DNA from: JBNGOQ01 sp050589645
GTDB taxonomy: Bacteria > Bacteroidota > Bacteroidia > Flavobacteriales > Flavobacteriaceae
NCBI RefSeq assembly: GCF_050589645.1
Contig: NZ_JBNGOQ010000001.1
Location: 992,001-1,056,000 of the forward strand
Length of the DNA: 64,000 nucleotides
Reading direction: 5' to 3'
Shown: one piece after another, positions 17,366 through 24,372 of the stretch
How positions within the stretch are numbered: the first letter of the stretch is position 1
Layout of the letters: each line of letters begins with the position of its first letter
Notes under the pieces: generated by a model
The model's input: the letters and a program-made list of their open reading frames with translations, nothing else
Database searches by the model: none
What the model was told of the DNA's origin: nothing
Position numbers and translations under genes: made by a program

Positions 17366-17544
17366 TTGCATACAAAACTACAAAAAATGGCCATTTATTG
17401 TATGGTTTAACAGAAGTTTAAAGGGGGCGGAGGGCCGAGTTTCGATCTCGGAAGTGGCCCGATACATTAATTTATGGCCATAGCTAGCTGAGTAGGCCTT
17501 CTATGATCCTATCAACAATTTTCTTCCAAACTGGTCTTTCGCGA

Positions 17545-17736
17545 TTAACTGCGGGCTTCTTGACTGGTTGTTTCTTCAGATTCAACGCCCTTGTCAGGAT
17601 GTTCTTTTGCAATCACATCGTCATGTACATTGGTAAGGGCATAAACACTCAAGATGGTAATGGAACCACCAATAGCAGTAGTTAATAAAAGTAAAAGAGT
17701 CAGCATGGTCTTGTTTTTGGGTAATTTTAGTTTCAC
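17545..17736 (-). CDS. Small single-span membrane protein, unknown
   Basis: 63 aa if started at GTG 17736, or 53 aa from ATG 17706. A basic start (KLKLPKNKT) is followed by one membrane segment, MLTLLLLLTTAIGGSITILSVYAL, and a polar acidic tail (HDDVIAKEHPDKGVESEETT). I recognise no family. In favour of a real gene: a TATATTTG box, a perfect TAnnTTTG, lies at 17790-17797 just upstream, and the amino-acid layout is that of a typical small membrane protein. It may belong with the copper cluster, whose first gene starts 180 bp downstream. GTG without a visible Shine-Dalgarno is unusual but common in Bacteroidota. Confidence 0.45.
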   Translation of the reverse strand: MKLKLPKNKTMLTLLLLLTTAIGGSITILSVYALTNVHDDVIAKEHPDKGVESEETTSQEARS

Positions 17737-17789
17737 TATATTGAATTTTGGGGAGGATTATAGACTGATTGTTCAAATTTCCAGTCTTT

Positions 17790-17797
17790 CAAATATA
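17790..17797 (-). promoter_or_regulatory. Candidate -7 promoter element for the small membrane protein
   Basis: TATATTTG on the minus strand is an exact TAnnTTTG, 53 bases upstream of GTG 17736. No TTG is found at the usual distance, so only the -7 element is supported. Confidence 0.4.
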
Positions 17798-18017
17798 ACA
17801 AATCTATCCGATTAATCCTACTTTTTTTGTCATCTCGTTTTATACAGATTTCGGGTCAAAATAGGAGGTACTGGTTGCTTTAATTTGGTATCTCCCACTC
17901 TGTCTGTACCACAACACCTTTAGGCGGTTGCGGGGATCAAGAAGGATGATTTCTCCTATCGCAGTTGGAAATGTATGTGGTCGTCATGTCTAACAGCCCC
18001 ACAGCCATGAACCCGAG

Positions 18018-18150
18018 AGCGCGGATTTATAATCCGTGCGATAATGATACGAAAGCAATGACCTCCCAAGTTGGAGCTGTGGTTTTTCTTTTTATATATG
18101 CTAGGAAGGCAATGAAGGTCAGACTGTGGCACGGATTGTAAATCCGCGCC
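18018..18150. repeat. Pair of inverted REP-like palindromes
   Basis: AGCGCGGATTTATAATCCGTGC at 18018-18039 and GCACGGATTGTAAATCCGCGCC at 18129-18150 are near-exact reverse complements of each other, and each is itself a hairpin (nine-base stem with a G-T pair in the first). They lie about 90 bp apart in the 453-bp gap 17737-18190, which otherwise holds nothing I recognise. Similar palindromes with a central ATTGTAAATCCG occur as dispersed intergenic repeats in Bacteroidota (recalled from other genomes, not verified here). Confidence 0.6.
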
Positions 18151-18190
18151 AACAAGTATTTTAATGTGACTCGGGTTTATTTGGTGCCGC

Positions 18191-19234
18191 TCAATGCCCA
18201 TTTTTTACGCGTTTTAGGGGCTTGGTCGTTGTTATGTTTTGCCACGCATTATTGCTGAACTCCCACATATCACCAAAGACGTTTTTTCCGTCATGACCGC
18301 CAAAGAGGAGCATTCTTTTGTTTTTTTCATCGTAGACCATGCCACTGTGATTTCTGGGACTGGGGCCGGTTTCCGTTTGTAAGGGTGTCCAGGTATTGTT
18401 TTGAAACGCCCAGGTTTCATCGGTCCTGGATTTTCCGTTCCATCCCCCAAAGCGAAGCAATCGCTTTTGGTCTGTATCATAAGCCATGCAAGCGTTGAAC
18501 ATGCCCGGAGGTTGTTCAACGGCCAGTTTATCCCAACTATCTCCCTTCCAAATCCAGGTCTCTCCCTTTAACGGGCCATACTGCTTGTCTACCGTACTGC
18601 CACCAAAAAGGGTCACGGATTTGATCTCCGGGTCATAGGCCATGACCACACCATGTCTTGCAGAGGGTCCGTTCTCCGAGGCCAAATGCCAATTATCCTC
18701 GTAAAATTCCCAGGTATCCCCAAGTTTTATATAGTTGCCTTCCTGGATGGTATAGCCCCCGAACAGCACCATTCTTTGTCGTTCTACATCGTACACCATG
18801 GAAGCTTCTGCCCTGACCGTTGGAGCATTTTCCGTAGGTATTTTTTGCCAACTCCCATCCTTAAACTGCCAGGTGTCATTATATAGATTTTTCGAGCTAG
18901 CCTCCTTCCCGAATAGGACTTTGCTACCACCGAAGAGGAGGATCCTGTTTTCCTGTGGGTCATAGGCCATGGCGGCAAAGGTCCGTGGCTGCGGTGCATT
19001 TTCTACGGACACCTTTTGCCAATTAGCGCTTTCCAAAACCCATAGGTCGGATTTCACCTCGCGTTCATCGGCCCCGGCGAAAAGATAAATGCTGGCCTCC
19101 TGCACATGATAGACCATGGAATGCGCATTCCTCACAGTAAGGGGATCGACAGAAACTTTGGATGGCTCCTGGGGACAAAGGCTGGAACTACCGAAGAGCA
19201 GCATAGAGAAGGCAAGAATGACATAGCTACGCAT
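18191..19234 (-). CDS. Secreted Kelch-repeat beta-propeller protein
   Basis: 347 aa when started at ATG 19234 (MRSYVILAFSMLLFGSSSLC); the 22-codon longer frame would run into the upstream gene. After the signal peptide there are six Kelch-type blades, each of the form (V/L)LFGG...(D/E)TW-x-(F/W/Y)...W, the first being a looser copy (FAGADEREVKSDLWVL), then LFGGSKV...DTWQF, LFGGYTI...DTWEF, LFGGSTV...ETWIW, RFGGWNG...ETWAF and LFGGHDG...DMWEF. Six blades suit a closed propeller. The role is unknown; such proteins can bind glycans or proteins in the periplasm or outside. The start codon is one base from the stop of the DJ-1/PfpI gene. Confidence 0.88.
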   Translation of the reverse strand: MRSYVILAFSMLLFGSSSLCPQEPSKVSVDPLTVRNAHSMVYHVQEASIYLFAGADEREVKSDLWVLESANWQKVSVENAPQPRTFAAMAYDPQENRILLFGGSKVLFGKEASSKNLYNDTWQFKDGSWQKIPTENAPTVRAEASMVYDVERQRMVLFGGYTIQEGNYIKLGDTWEFYEDNWHLASENGPSARHGVVMAYDPEIKSVTLFGGSTVDKQYGPLKGETWIWKGDSWDKLAVEQPPGMFNACMAYDTDQKRLLRFGGWNGKSRTDETWAFQNNTWTPLQTETGPSPRNHSGMVYDEKNKRMLLFGGHDGKNVFGDMWEFSNNAWQNITTTKPLKRVKNGH

Positions 19235-19235
19235 G

Positions 19236-19820
19236 CTATTCTTCCGTCCAAATACCGTGTTTGAAAAGTTGAAACCACTTTTCGGCTTCTTTTTGATCAT
19301 AGATATTGAGTTTTATAAAAAGCTCCCGAGCAAATTCTTGGGGAGCGGTTCCATTGGCGGAGATGATGTTCCCATCGGTGATGGCGGGGATATTTTTGTA
19401 CTTTTTTTCTCCCTGGTAATGGGGGGCCGCGGCCTTTAAATAGTTGAGGTCGTTGCTGGTATGACCAATGTGGTCCAAATAGCCACGTTGCCCCAAGAAC
19501 GTGGTGGCCGCACATATGGCAGCAATGGTTTTGTTGGCCGCATTGAGCCGTTCTACCAACGCATCAATTCCCACAATTTCGTTTTTTTCCCATGCCGTTC
19601 CGCCCGGGAGTACAAGCGCTGAAACTGCTTCGATTCCCAGCTGCTCCAACAATAGATCGGATCTCACCCGTAATCCACCCATGGAGGTGACTTCCGGGGC
19701 ATGCACAGTAAAAAATTTGACCGTAGACTTTTCGCTTTTATTTAATTCGGGCGTTAAATAGGCGATTTCCCAGTCGGAGAATCCATCGAAAAGTAATATG
19801 TATACGTTGGCGGTTTTCAT
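19236..19820 (-). CDS. DJ-1/PfpI family protein
   Basis: 194 aa. The DJ-1/PfpI fold is shown by YILLFDGFSDWEIAYL at the start (Glu18, the conserved acid that stabilises the reactive Cys), SALVLPGGTAWE and the nucleophile elbow AAICAATTFLGQRG with Cys103. The closing region has ITDGNIISANGTAPQEFA, standing for the family's D-G-N-x-I-T/S-x-x-G-x-x-x-A. Members are deglycase/chaperone-like or glutamine-amidotransferase-like; the present one resembles B. subtilis YoaZ-type proteins more than PfpI proteases. It is in the same transcript as the downstream Kelch gene, with stop TAG one base from that gene's ATG. Function is not assigned. Confidence 0.88.
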   Translation of the reverse strand: MKTANVYILLFDGFSDWEIAYLTPELNKSEKSTVKFFTVHAPEVTSMGGLRVRSDLLLEQLGIEAVSALVLPGGTAWEKNEIVGIDALVERLNAANKTIAAICAATTFLGQRGYLDHIGHTSNDLNYLKAAAPHYQGEKKYKNIPAITDGNIISANGTAPQEFARELFIKLNIYDQKEAEKWFQLFKHGIWTEE

Positions 19821-20061
19821 AGTGCTTGCCTTGTTCCTCTAAGATAACAAATCCTATGTTCTTGTCCGAACCACATTTACGAAGCACTGCGAGGGTGTAC
19901 TCGAGGCGGGTACCGCCTTTGGCGGCAGTGGACACAAGTCCCTTTTTGTTCCACTCCGTTCCACAAAAAAAGCCCTTACTGTCGTAAGAGCTTCTCTCGT
20001 TGTACTTAAGGTTTGAGTCTTGACCGAAACCGATAAAAAAAATTTAACAAGCGCTCAAAAC

Positions 20062-20092
20062 AAAAAAAGTCAAAGCATGGGCTTTGACTTTT
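20062..20092. terminator. Hairpin with A/T flanks, possible bidirectional terminator
   Basis: AAGTCAAAGC (20067-20076) pairs with GCTTTGACTT (20081-20090) around ATGG; flanked by seven A on the left and by TT on the right, giving a good T-run on the minus strand. It lies downstream of tRNA-Leu in the repeat region. Confidence 0.6.
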
Positions 20093-20200
20093 GCATTCAT
20101 CTGTATCGCGTGCACCGAAGCACTGCGAGGGTGTACTCGAGGCGGGTACCGCCGTTGGCGGCAGGGAACACAAGTCCCTTTTTGTTCCACTCCGTTCCAC

Positions 20201-20228
20201 AAAAAAAGCCCTTACTGTCGTAAGAGCT
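20201..20228 (-). terminator. Terminator of tRNA-Leu
   Basis: On the minus strand AGCTCTTAC (complement of 20228-20220) pairs fully, with one G-T pair, to GTAAGGGCT (complement of 20215-20207), then seven T. It starts 10 bases after the tRNA 3' end. An identical copy lies at 19965-19992. Confidence 0.75.
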
Positions 20229-20238
20229 TCTCTCGTTG

Positions 20239-20323
20239 TACTCGAGGCGGGACTTGAACCCGCACGGCCGCAATGGCCATTGGATTTTAAGTCCAACGTG
20301 TCTACCAATTCCACCACTCGAGC
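20239..20323 (-). tRNA. tRNA-Leu (UAA)
   Basis: 85 nt. Acceptor GCTCGAG pairs with CTCGAGT (G-T at the end), discriminator A. D-arm contains GGTGGAATTGGTAGACAC, typical of leucine tRNAs. Anticodon stem-loop TTGGA-CTTAAAA-TCCAA gives anticodon UAA, decoding UUA. A long variable arm (TGGCCATTGCGGCCG) is present as in class II tRNAs. T-arm GCGGGTTCAAGTCCCGC. CCA is not encoded (the next bases are CAA). Confidence 0.95.
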
Positions 20324-20356
20324 AGACTTTCTACCCTTGGTAGAACGTGGATAATG

Positions 20357-20704
20357 AGCGAAAAACGGGATTCGAATGCTGACGAAGCTTTCGCTTGTCC
20401 GCACCGCGACTTCCGCAGGGCGGAACNNNNNNNNNNNNNNNNNNNNNNNNNNNNNNNNNNNNNNNNNNNNNNNNNNNNNNNNNNNNNNNNNNNNNNNNNN
20501 NNNNNNNNNNNNNNNNNNNGCGGAACGTCTCGGCCCGCGACCTGTATCCAGGTCACTTTCCACTAAAGAACTTCAATTGGAGCGAAAAACGGGATTCGAA
20601 TGCTGACGAAGCTTTCGCTTGTCCGCACCGCGACTTCCGCAGGGCGGAACGTCTCGGCCCGCGACCTGTATCCAGGTCACTTTCCACTAAAGAACTTCAA
20701 TTGG
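20357..20704 (-). repeat. 124-bp tandem units carrying the tRNA-Gly 3' end
   Basis: Read on the plus strand the unit begins AGCGAAAAACGGGATTCGAA, which is the 3' end of tRNA-Gly, and continues with a 57-bp insert (20601-20657) and then CCCGCGACCT, which in the real tRNA follows directly. It then has an unrelated tail and restarts as the next unit. Copies begin at 20357 (first part, cut by the gap), 20581 and 20705 (the true tRNA, without the insert). The spacing between the last two is exactly 124. Copy number is uncertain because of the N-run. Nothing else lies in this 380-bp stretch. Confidence 0.8.
20427..20519. other. Assembly gap (93 N)
   Basis: A run of 93 undetermined bases lies within the tRNA-Gly repeat. 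GCGGAAC is present on both edges (20420-20426 and 20520-20526), as expected if the assembler broke in a tandem repeat; the true length may be a multiple of the unit. Confidence 0.95.
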
Positions 20705-20777
20705 AGCGAAAAACGGGATTCGAACCCGCGACCTCCACCTTGGCAAGGTGGCGCTCTACCAACTGAGCTATTTTCGC
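20702..20777 (-). tRNA. tRNA-Gly (GCC)
   Basis: 76 nt including an encoded CCA. Acceptor GCGAAAA pairs with TTTTCGC, discriminator T. D-arm AGCTCAGTTGGTAGAGC; anticodon arm CCACC-TTGCCAA-GGTGG gives GCC; T-arm GCGGGTTCGAATCCCGT. It has its own promoter 32 bases upstream and lies 5' to the repeats and tRNA-Leu, so all may be one transcript. Confidence 0.97.
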
Positions 20778-20808
20778 ATATGTAAGAACGTATCTATCGT
20801 TGCGGACG

Positions 20809-20837
20809 CAAATTTAATACAATTCTAGAAAAGGCAA
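20809..20837 (-). promoter_or_regulatory. Promoter of the tRNA-Gly/tRNA-Leu unit
   Basis: On the minus strand TTG (20837-20835), an 18-base spacer, then TAAATTTG (20816-20809), an exact TAnnTTTG -7 element; the tRNA starts 32 bases downstream. Among the best promoters in the window. Confidence 0.7.
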
Positions 20838-20903
20838 AGGAATTTTTGGTCAAAAAACAGCAGGTGGGACAATTATTTTGATTCGGGTAAAAGTCAGGCC
20901 CGG

Positions 20904-23525
20904 CTAACTGGAGGCTTTCTTCTTTTTGCCCAACAAGCGTTTAATCTCATTTAACTTCATCAAGGCCTCCACCGGGGTAAGGGTGTTGATATCCAGATCC
21001 AAGATCTCTTCCTTGATCTGCTCCAACAAGGGATCGTCCAAATTGAAGAAACTCAGCTGCAGATCGTTTTGGACCGACTGCAATTTATCGGTAAGCTCTT
21101 CGCTTGAGTGCGACTTTTCGAGCTTTTTCAGGATTTTTTGGCTCTTTTGGATGACCTGCTGGGGCATGCCCGCCATTTTTGCCACATGGATACCAAAACT
21201 ATGGGCACTGCCCCCAGGAGTAAGTTTTCTGAGAAAGAGCACTTTGTCCTTGAGCTCCTTTACCGAAACATTGTAGTTTTTGATGCGTTCAAAGGTGGCC
21301 GACATCTCATTGAGTTCGTGATAGTGGGTAGCAAAAAGCGTTTTGGCTCGCGACGGATGCTCGTGCAGGTATTCCGAAATGGCCCAGGCGATGGATATAC
21401 CGTCATAGGTGCTTGTACCGCGACCGATCTCATCCAGCAACACCAGGCTGCGCTCCGATAAGTTGTTCAGTATGGCGGCGGTCTCGTTCATTTCTACCAT
21501 AAAGGTAGACTCGCCCATGGAAATATTGTCACTGGCACCCACACGGGTAAAAATCTTGTCCACATAACCGATGTTGGCCGATGTGGCCGGGACAAAACTG
21601 CCCATCTGTGCCAAGAGCACAATCAAGGCGGTCTGGCGCAATAGGGCCGACTTACCACTCATGTTGGGCCCTGTGATCATGATGATCTGCTGCTGTTCCC
21701 GGTCCAAGAGCAAGTCGTTGGCTACATAACTCTCCCCGGGCGGCAATTGCTTTTCGATGACCGGATGGCGCCCCTGCCTGATATCGATTACCGTAGCATC
21801 GTTCATTACCGGTTGCACGTATTGGTTTTCCTGGGCCAATTGGGCAAAGCCACAGAGGCAGTCCAACTGCGCAATCTGCTGCGCGTTTTGCTGCACGGGG
21901 GCAATGTATTCCTGCATCCAAACAATAAGCTGGGCGAACAACTGTTGTTCCAGGATCTGGATGCGTTCCTCGGCCCCCAATATCTTGGCCTCGTATTCCT
22001 TTAGTTCCTCGGTAATATAGCGCTCCGCACTCACCAAGGTCTGCTTGCGGATCCATTCTTCCGGTACCTTGTCCTTATGGGTATTGCGTACCTCAATATA
22101 GTAGCCAAAAACGTTATTGGAGGCTATTTTGAGCGAACTGATTCCGGTACGTTCCGTTTCCCGCTGCAACATCTTGTCCAAATAGTCCTTCCCGGAAAAG
22201 GCCAGCTCCCGCAGCTCGTCAAGCTCCTCGGAATACCCATCGGCTATGGTCTTGCCCTTCAACGGATTTACCGGGGCCTCCTCATTGATCATTTCCTTGA
22301 TCTTTGCCCGCAGGGCCCCACAATCTTCCAATTGGTTCCCCAGGGCCTGTAGAGCCCCATCATCGGTCTGCAGTACCAATTGTTTTAAGGGAACGATGGC
22401 CTCGAGCGAATTTTTGAGATAGATTACTTCCTTGGGATTGATCTTTCCCGTGGCCACCTTGGAAATCAGGCGTTCCAGATCGCCCATTTGCTTCATGCTG
22501 TGCTGCAGCTTTTCCAGTACAGGCTCGTGCCCTACCAAATAGGAAACCACCTGATGCCGCTGGCGAATCTTCTCTACATGCTGCAGCGGTAGTGCCAACC
22601 AGCGTTTTAGCAGTCGCCCGCCCATAGGGGAACGGGTCTTGTCAATGATGTCCAAGAGGGTAATGGCATTGGAGTTACTGGATTGGTACAGTTCCAGGTT
22701 CCTAATGGTGAAGCGGTCCATCCAGATATGGTCCTCCTCAGCAATACGGCTCAGCCTACCAATGTGCTGCAACTGACTATGCCGTGTCTCGGAAAGATAG
22801 TGCAACACCACCCCAGAGGCTACAATGCCCTGTTGCAGATGGTCTATTCCAAAGCCTTTTAAGGTTTTGGTCTTAAAATGACGGGTGAGCGTTTCCAGGG
22901 CAAAGTCTTCCTGAAACACCCAATCTTCCATAAAAAAGGTGTGGAAGCGATCGCCAAAAACCTCAGAAAAATCCTTTTTGTACGCCTTGGAGACCAAGAG
23001 TTCATTCGGCGCAAAATTCTGCAGCAACTTATCTATCTGCTCCTCACTGCCTTGGGCCGTAAGGAACTCTCCGGTGGAGATATCCAGAAAGGATACCCCT
23101 AGGCGCTTGTTCCCAAAATGTACCGAAGCCAAAAAATTATTGGTCTTGGCCTGCAAAATATCATCGTTTAGGGCCACCCCGGGTGTTACCAGCTCCGTAA
23201 CGCCCCTTTTTACAATGGTCTTGGTCTGTTTGGGATCTTCCAGCTGATCACAGATGGCCACCCGCTGCCCGGCCTTTACCAGTTTGGGCAGATAGGTATT
23301 CAGGGAATGGTGGGGAAAACCGGCCAATTCGGTCTTATCGCCCCCATTGTTCCGATGGGTCAGGATAATGCCCAATATTTTGGCGGCCTTCACCGCATCT
23401 TCGCCAAAGGTCTCATAAAAATCGCCCACGCGGAATAGCAACAAGGCATCAGGATACTTGGTCTTGATGGTGTTGTACTGCTGCATCAAAGGGGTCACCT
23501 TTTTTGTTTTTCCAGACTGGGCCAA
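20904..23525 (-). CDS. mutS: DNA mismatch repair protein MutS
   Basis: 873 aa from TTG 23525. The open frame continues 62 codons upstream to 23711, but the TTG start is preferred. It gives the N-terminus M-A-Q-S-G-K-T-K-K with the mismatch-binding Phe and Glu of the FYE motif at residues 36 and 38, the same numbers as in E. coli MutS, and a promoter lies inside the longer frame (23568-23598). Domains in order: mismatch-binding I, connector, core/lever, clamp and ATPase with GPNMSGKS (619-626), LLDEIGRGTS (Walker B, Asp698 region) and THYHEL. The C-terminus ends with a Lys/Ser tail (KKKKASS). It recognises mismatches after replication and is divergent from the SpoU methyltransferase. Confidence 0.95.
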   Translation of the reverse strand: MAQSGKTKKVTPLMQQYNTIKTKYPDALLLFRVGDFYETFGEDAVKAAKILGIILTHRNNGGDKTELAGFPHHSLNTYLPKLVKAGQRVAICDQLEDPKQTKTIVKRGVTELVTPGVALNDDILQAKTNNFLASVHFGNKRLGVSFLDISTGEFLTAQGSEEQIDKLLQNFAPNELLVSKAYKKDFSEVFGDRFHTFFMEDWVFQEDFALETLTRHFKTKTLKGFGIDHLQQGIVASGVVLHYLSETRHSQLQHIGRLSRIAEEDHIWMDRFTIRNLELYQSSNSNAITLLDIIDKTRSPMGGRLLKRWLALPLQHVEKIRQRHQVVSYLVGHEPVLEKLQHSMKQMGDLERLISKVATGKINPKEVIYLKNSLEAIVPLKQLVLQTDDGALQALGNQLEDCGALRAKIKEMINEEAPVNPLKGKTIADGYSEELDELRELAFSGKDYLDKMLQRETERTGISSLKIASNNVFGYYIEVRNTHKDKVPEEWIRKQTLVSAERYITEELKEYEAKILGAEERIQILEQQLFAQLIVWMQEYIAPVQQNAQQIAQLDCLCGFAQLAQENQYVQPVMNDATVIDIRQGRHPVIEKQLPPGESYVANDLLLDREQQQIIMITGPNMSGKSALLRQTALIVLLAQMGSFVPATSANIGYVDKIFTRVGASDNISMGESTFMVEMNETAAILNNLSERSLVLLDEIGRGTSTYDGISIAWAISEYLHEHPSRAKTLFATHYHELNEMSATFERIKNYNVSVKELKDKVLFLRKLTPGGSAHSFGIHVAKMAGMPQQVIQKSQKILKKLEKSHSSEELTDKLQSVQNDLQLSFFNLDDPLLEQIKEEILDLDINTLTPVEALMKLNEIKRLLGKKKKASS

Positions 23526-23567
23526 AAGCGATTTTATTAGTGTATTTTTGTTGGGAAATTGTAAAAA

Positions 23568-23598
23568 CGAATGTACCAATTTCCCTAGGGGCATCAAA
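23568..23598 (-). promoter_or_regulatory. Probable mutS promoter
   Basis: Minus strand: TTTG (23598-23595), a 19-base gap, TACATTCG (23575-23568; one mismatch to TAnnTTTG). Transcription would begin about 35 bases before TTG 23525 and well after the upstream ATG of the longer frame, supporting the short MutS. Confidence 0.45.
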
Positions 23599-23610
23599 CT
23601 ATTGTTGATA

Positions 23611-23639
23611 TTTTGGGGATAACTTTGTCCTCCCCAAAA
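23611..23639 (+). promoter_or_regulatory. SpoU methyltransferase promoter element inside a perfect inverted repeat
   Basis: TTTTGGGGA (23611-23619) and its exact complement TCCCCAAAA (23631-23639) flank TAACTTTG (23620-23627), an exact TAnnTTTG element for the plus-strand gene. TTG at 23602-23604 is 15 bases upstream of it. TTATCCCC(A) on the other strand differs by one base from a DnaA box. A leader of about 80 nt precedes ATG 23717. Confidence 0.4.
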
Positions 23640-23716
23640 CCACCAGGGCAATTTAACGTGATGGCTGCTATAGAGCGCTAATAGGGTACAGGGTAAAACA
23701 CCTATCCGCAAGATCC

Positions 23717-24247
23717 ATGCGAAAATTGGAAAACAACGAATTGGAGCGTTTAACGGTCCAGGAATTCAAAAAGGTAGCAAAAACACCCGTGGTCCTGGTG
23801 TTGGACAATATCCGGAGCCTTAACAATATCGGTTCGGTATTTAGAACGGCCGATGCCTTTTTGGTGGAGAAGATTTATCTGTGCGGAATTACCGCCACAC
23901 CGCCCCATAAGGATATCCATAAGACCGCTCTGGGTGCTACCGAAAGCGTGTCCTGGGAATACCGCAAGGATACAGAAGCACTGATAGCCGAGCTGAAGAC
24001 CCTTGGCTACACTACCTTGGCTGTGGAACAGGCAGAACGGGCCACCCAACTACAAGACTTTTCGATCAAAGGTGATAACAAGTACGCCCTGGTCTTTGGA
24101 AACGAGGTAAGGGGCGTAAGCCAGGCAGTGGTATCGGTTTGTGATGGGGTGCTCGAAATTCCCCAATACGGCACCAAACATTCCTTGAATATTTCGGTAA
24201 GCGCCGGGGTGGTGGTATGGCATTTTTGGATGGGATTCCACACCTAA
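23717..24247 (+). CDS. SpoU/TrmH-family RNA 2'-O-methyltransferase
   Basis: 176 aa, the SPOUT catalytic domain only. Motif 1 is LVLDNIRSLNNIGSVFRTADAF with the Asn and Arg that are catalytic in TrmH; motif 2 is YALVFGNEVRGVSQAVVSVCDGVLEIPQYG; motif 3 is KHSLNISVSAGVVVWHF. SPOUT enzymes form a knotted dimer that methylates a ribose, usually at tRNA position 18 or 34 or in 23S rRNA. With no N-terminal substrate domain, the target cannot be told (TrmH or TrmL types are possible). Its promoter region is shared with mutS. It ends within a few bases of a terminator that serves the convergent folK fusion gene. Confidence 0.9.
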   Translation: MRKLENNELERLTVQEFKKVAKTPVVLVLDNIRSLNNIGSVFRTADAFLVEKIYLCGITATPPHKDIHKTALGATESVSWEYRKDTEALIAELKTLGYTTLAVEQAERATQLQDFSIKGDNKYALVFGNEVRGVSQAVVSVCDGVLEIPQYGTKHSLNISVSAGVVVWHFWMGFHT

Positions 24248-24278
24248 AAAAATAAAACCCCGACAGTGAATGTCAGGG
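24246..24278 (-). terminator. Terminator of the folK-dNK gene
   Basis: On the minus strand CCCTGACA pairs with TGTCGGGG (one T-G) around TTCAC (24266-24270), followed by TTTTATTTTTTT. On the plus strand the stem has a C-A mismatch and no T-run, so it mainly serves the minus strand, though it lies just after the SpoU stop. Confidence 0.65.
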
Positions 24279-24372
24279 TCTTACCTATATAGTTTGAGTT
24301 AGTTAGTTGCGTATTTGCGCCTGCAATAAAGCAAATTGCACGCTCTTGTGCAAGAATTTTCCAAATTTTATC

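Larger units (their letters stand above)
19880..20242 (-). repeat. 236-bp tandem duplication carrying the tRNA-Leu 3' end and terminator
   Basis: Two copies, 19880-20006 and 20116-20242, match over 127 bases with only a few differences and are offset by exactly 236 bases. Each contains GTACTCGAGGCGGG (19897-19910 and 20133-20146), which is the last 14 bases of the tRNA-Leu region (third copy at 20238-20251). Each also contains the tRNA terminator hairpin (19965-19992; 20201-20228). Between them lies another hairpin with A/T runs on both sides (20062-20092). The 418-bp gap 19821-20238 contains no protein gene; open frames here are shadows. Confidence 0.8.

Noticed and set aside
17956..18201. 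81-aa minus-strand open frame (with GADLQSVPQ)
   Set aside because: It spans the REP-like palindromes; such peptides recur as translations of intergenic repeats.
20006..20563. 185-aa minus-strand open frame across the tRNA region
   Set aside because: It reads tRNA-Leu in the wrong sense: the stretch VVELVDTLDLKSNGHCGRAGSSPASST is the usual false translation of a leucine tRNA, and the N-run is inside it.
20395..20785. Plus-strand frames with KTGFEPATS-type ends
   Set aside because: They are antisense translations of tRNA-Gly and its repeated 3' ends, not proteins.
23526..23711. 62-codon N-terminal extension of MutS
   Set aside because: Crosses a promoter, is not MutS-like, and the TTG start reproduces Phe36/Glu38.
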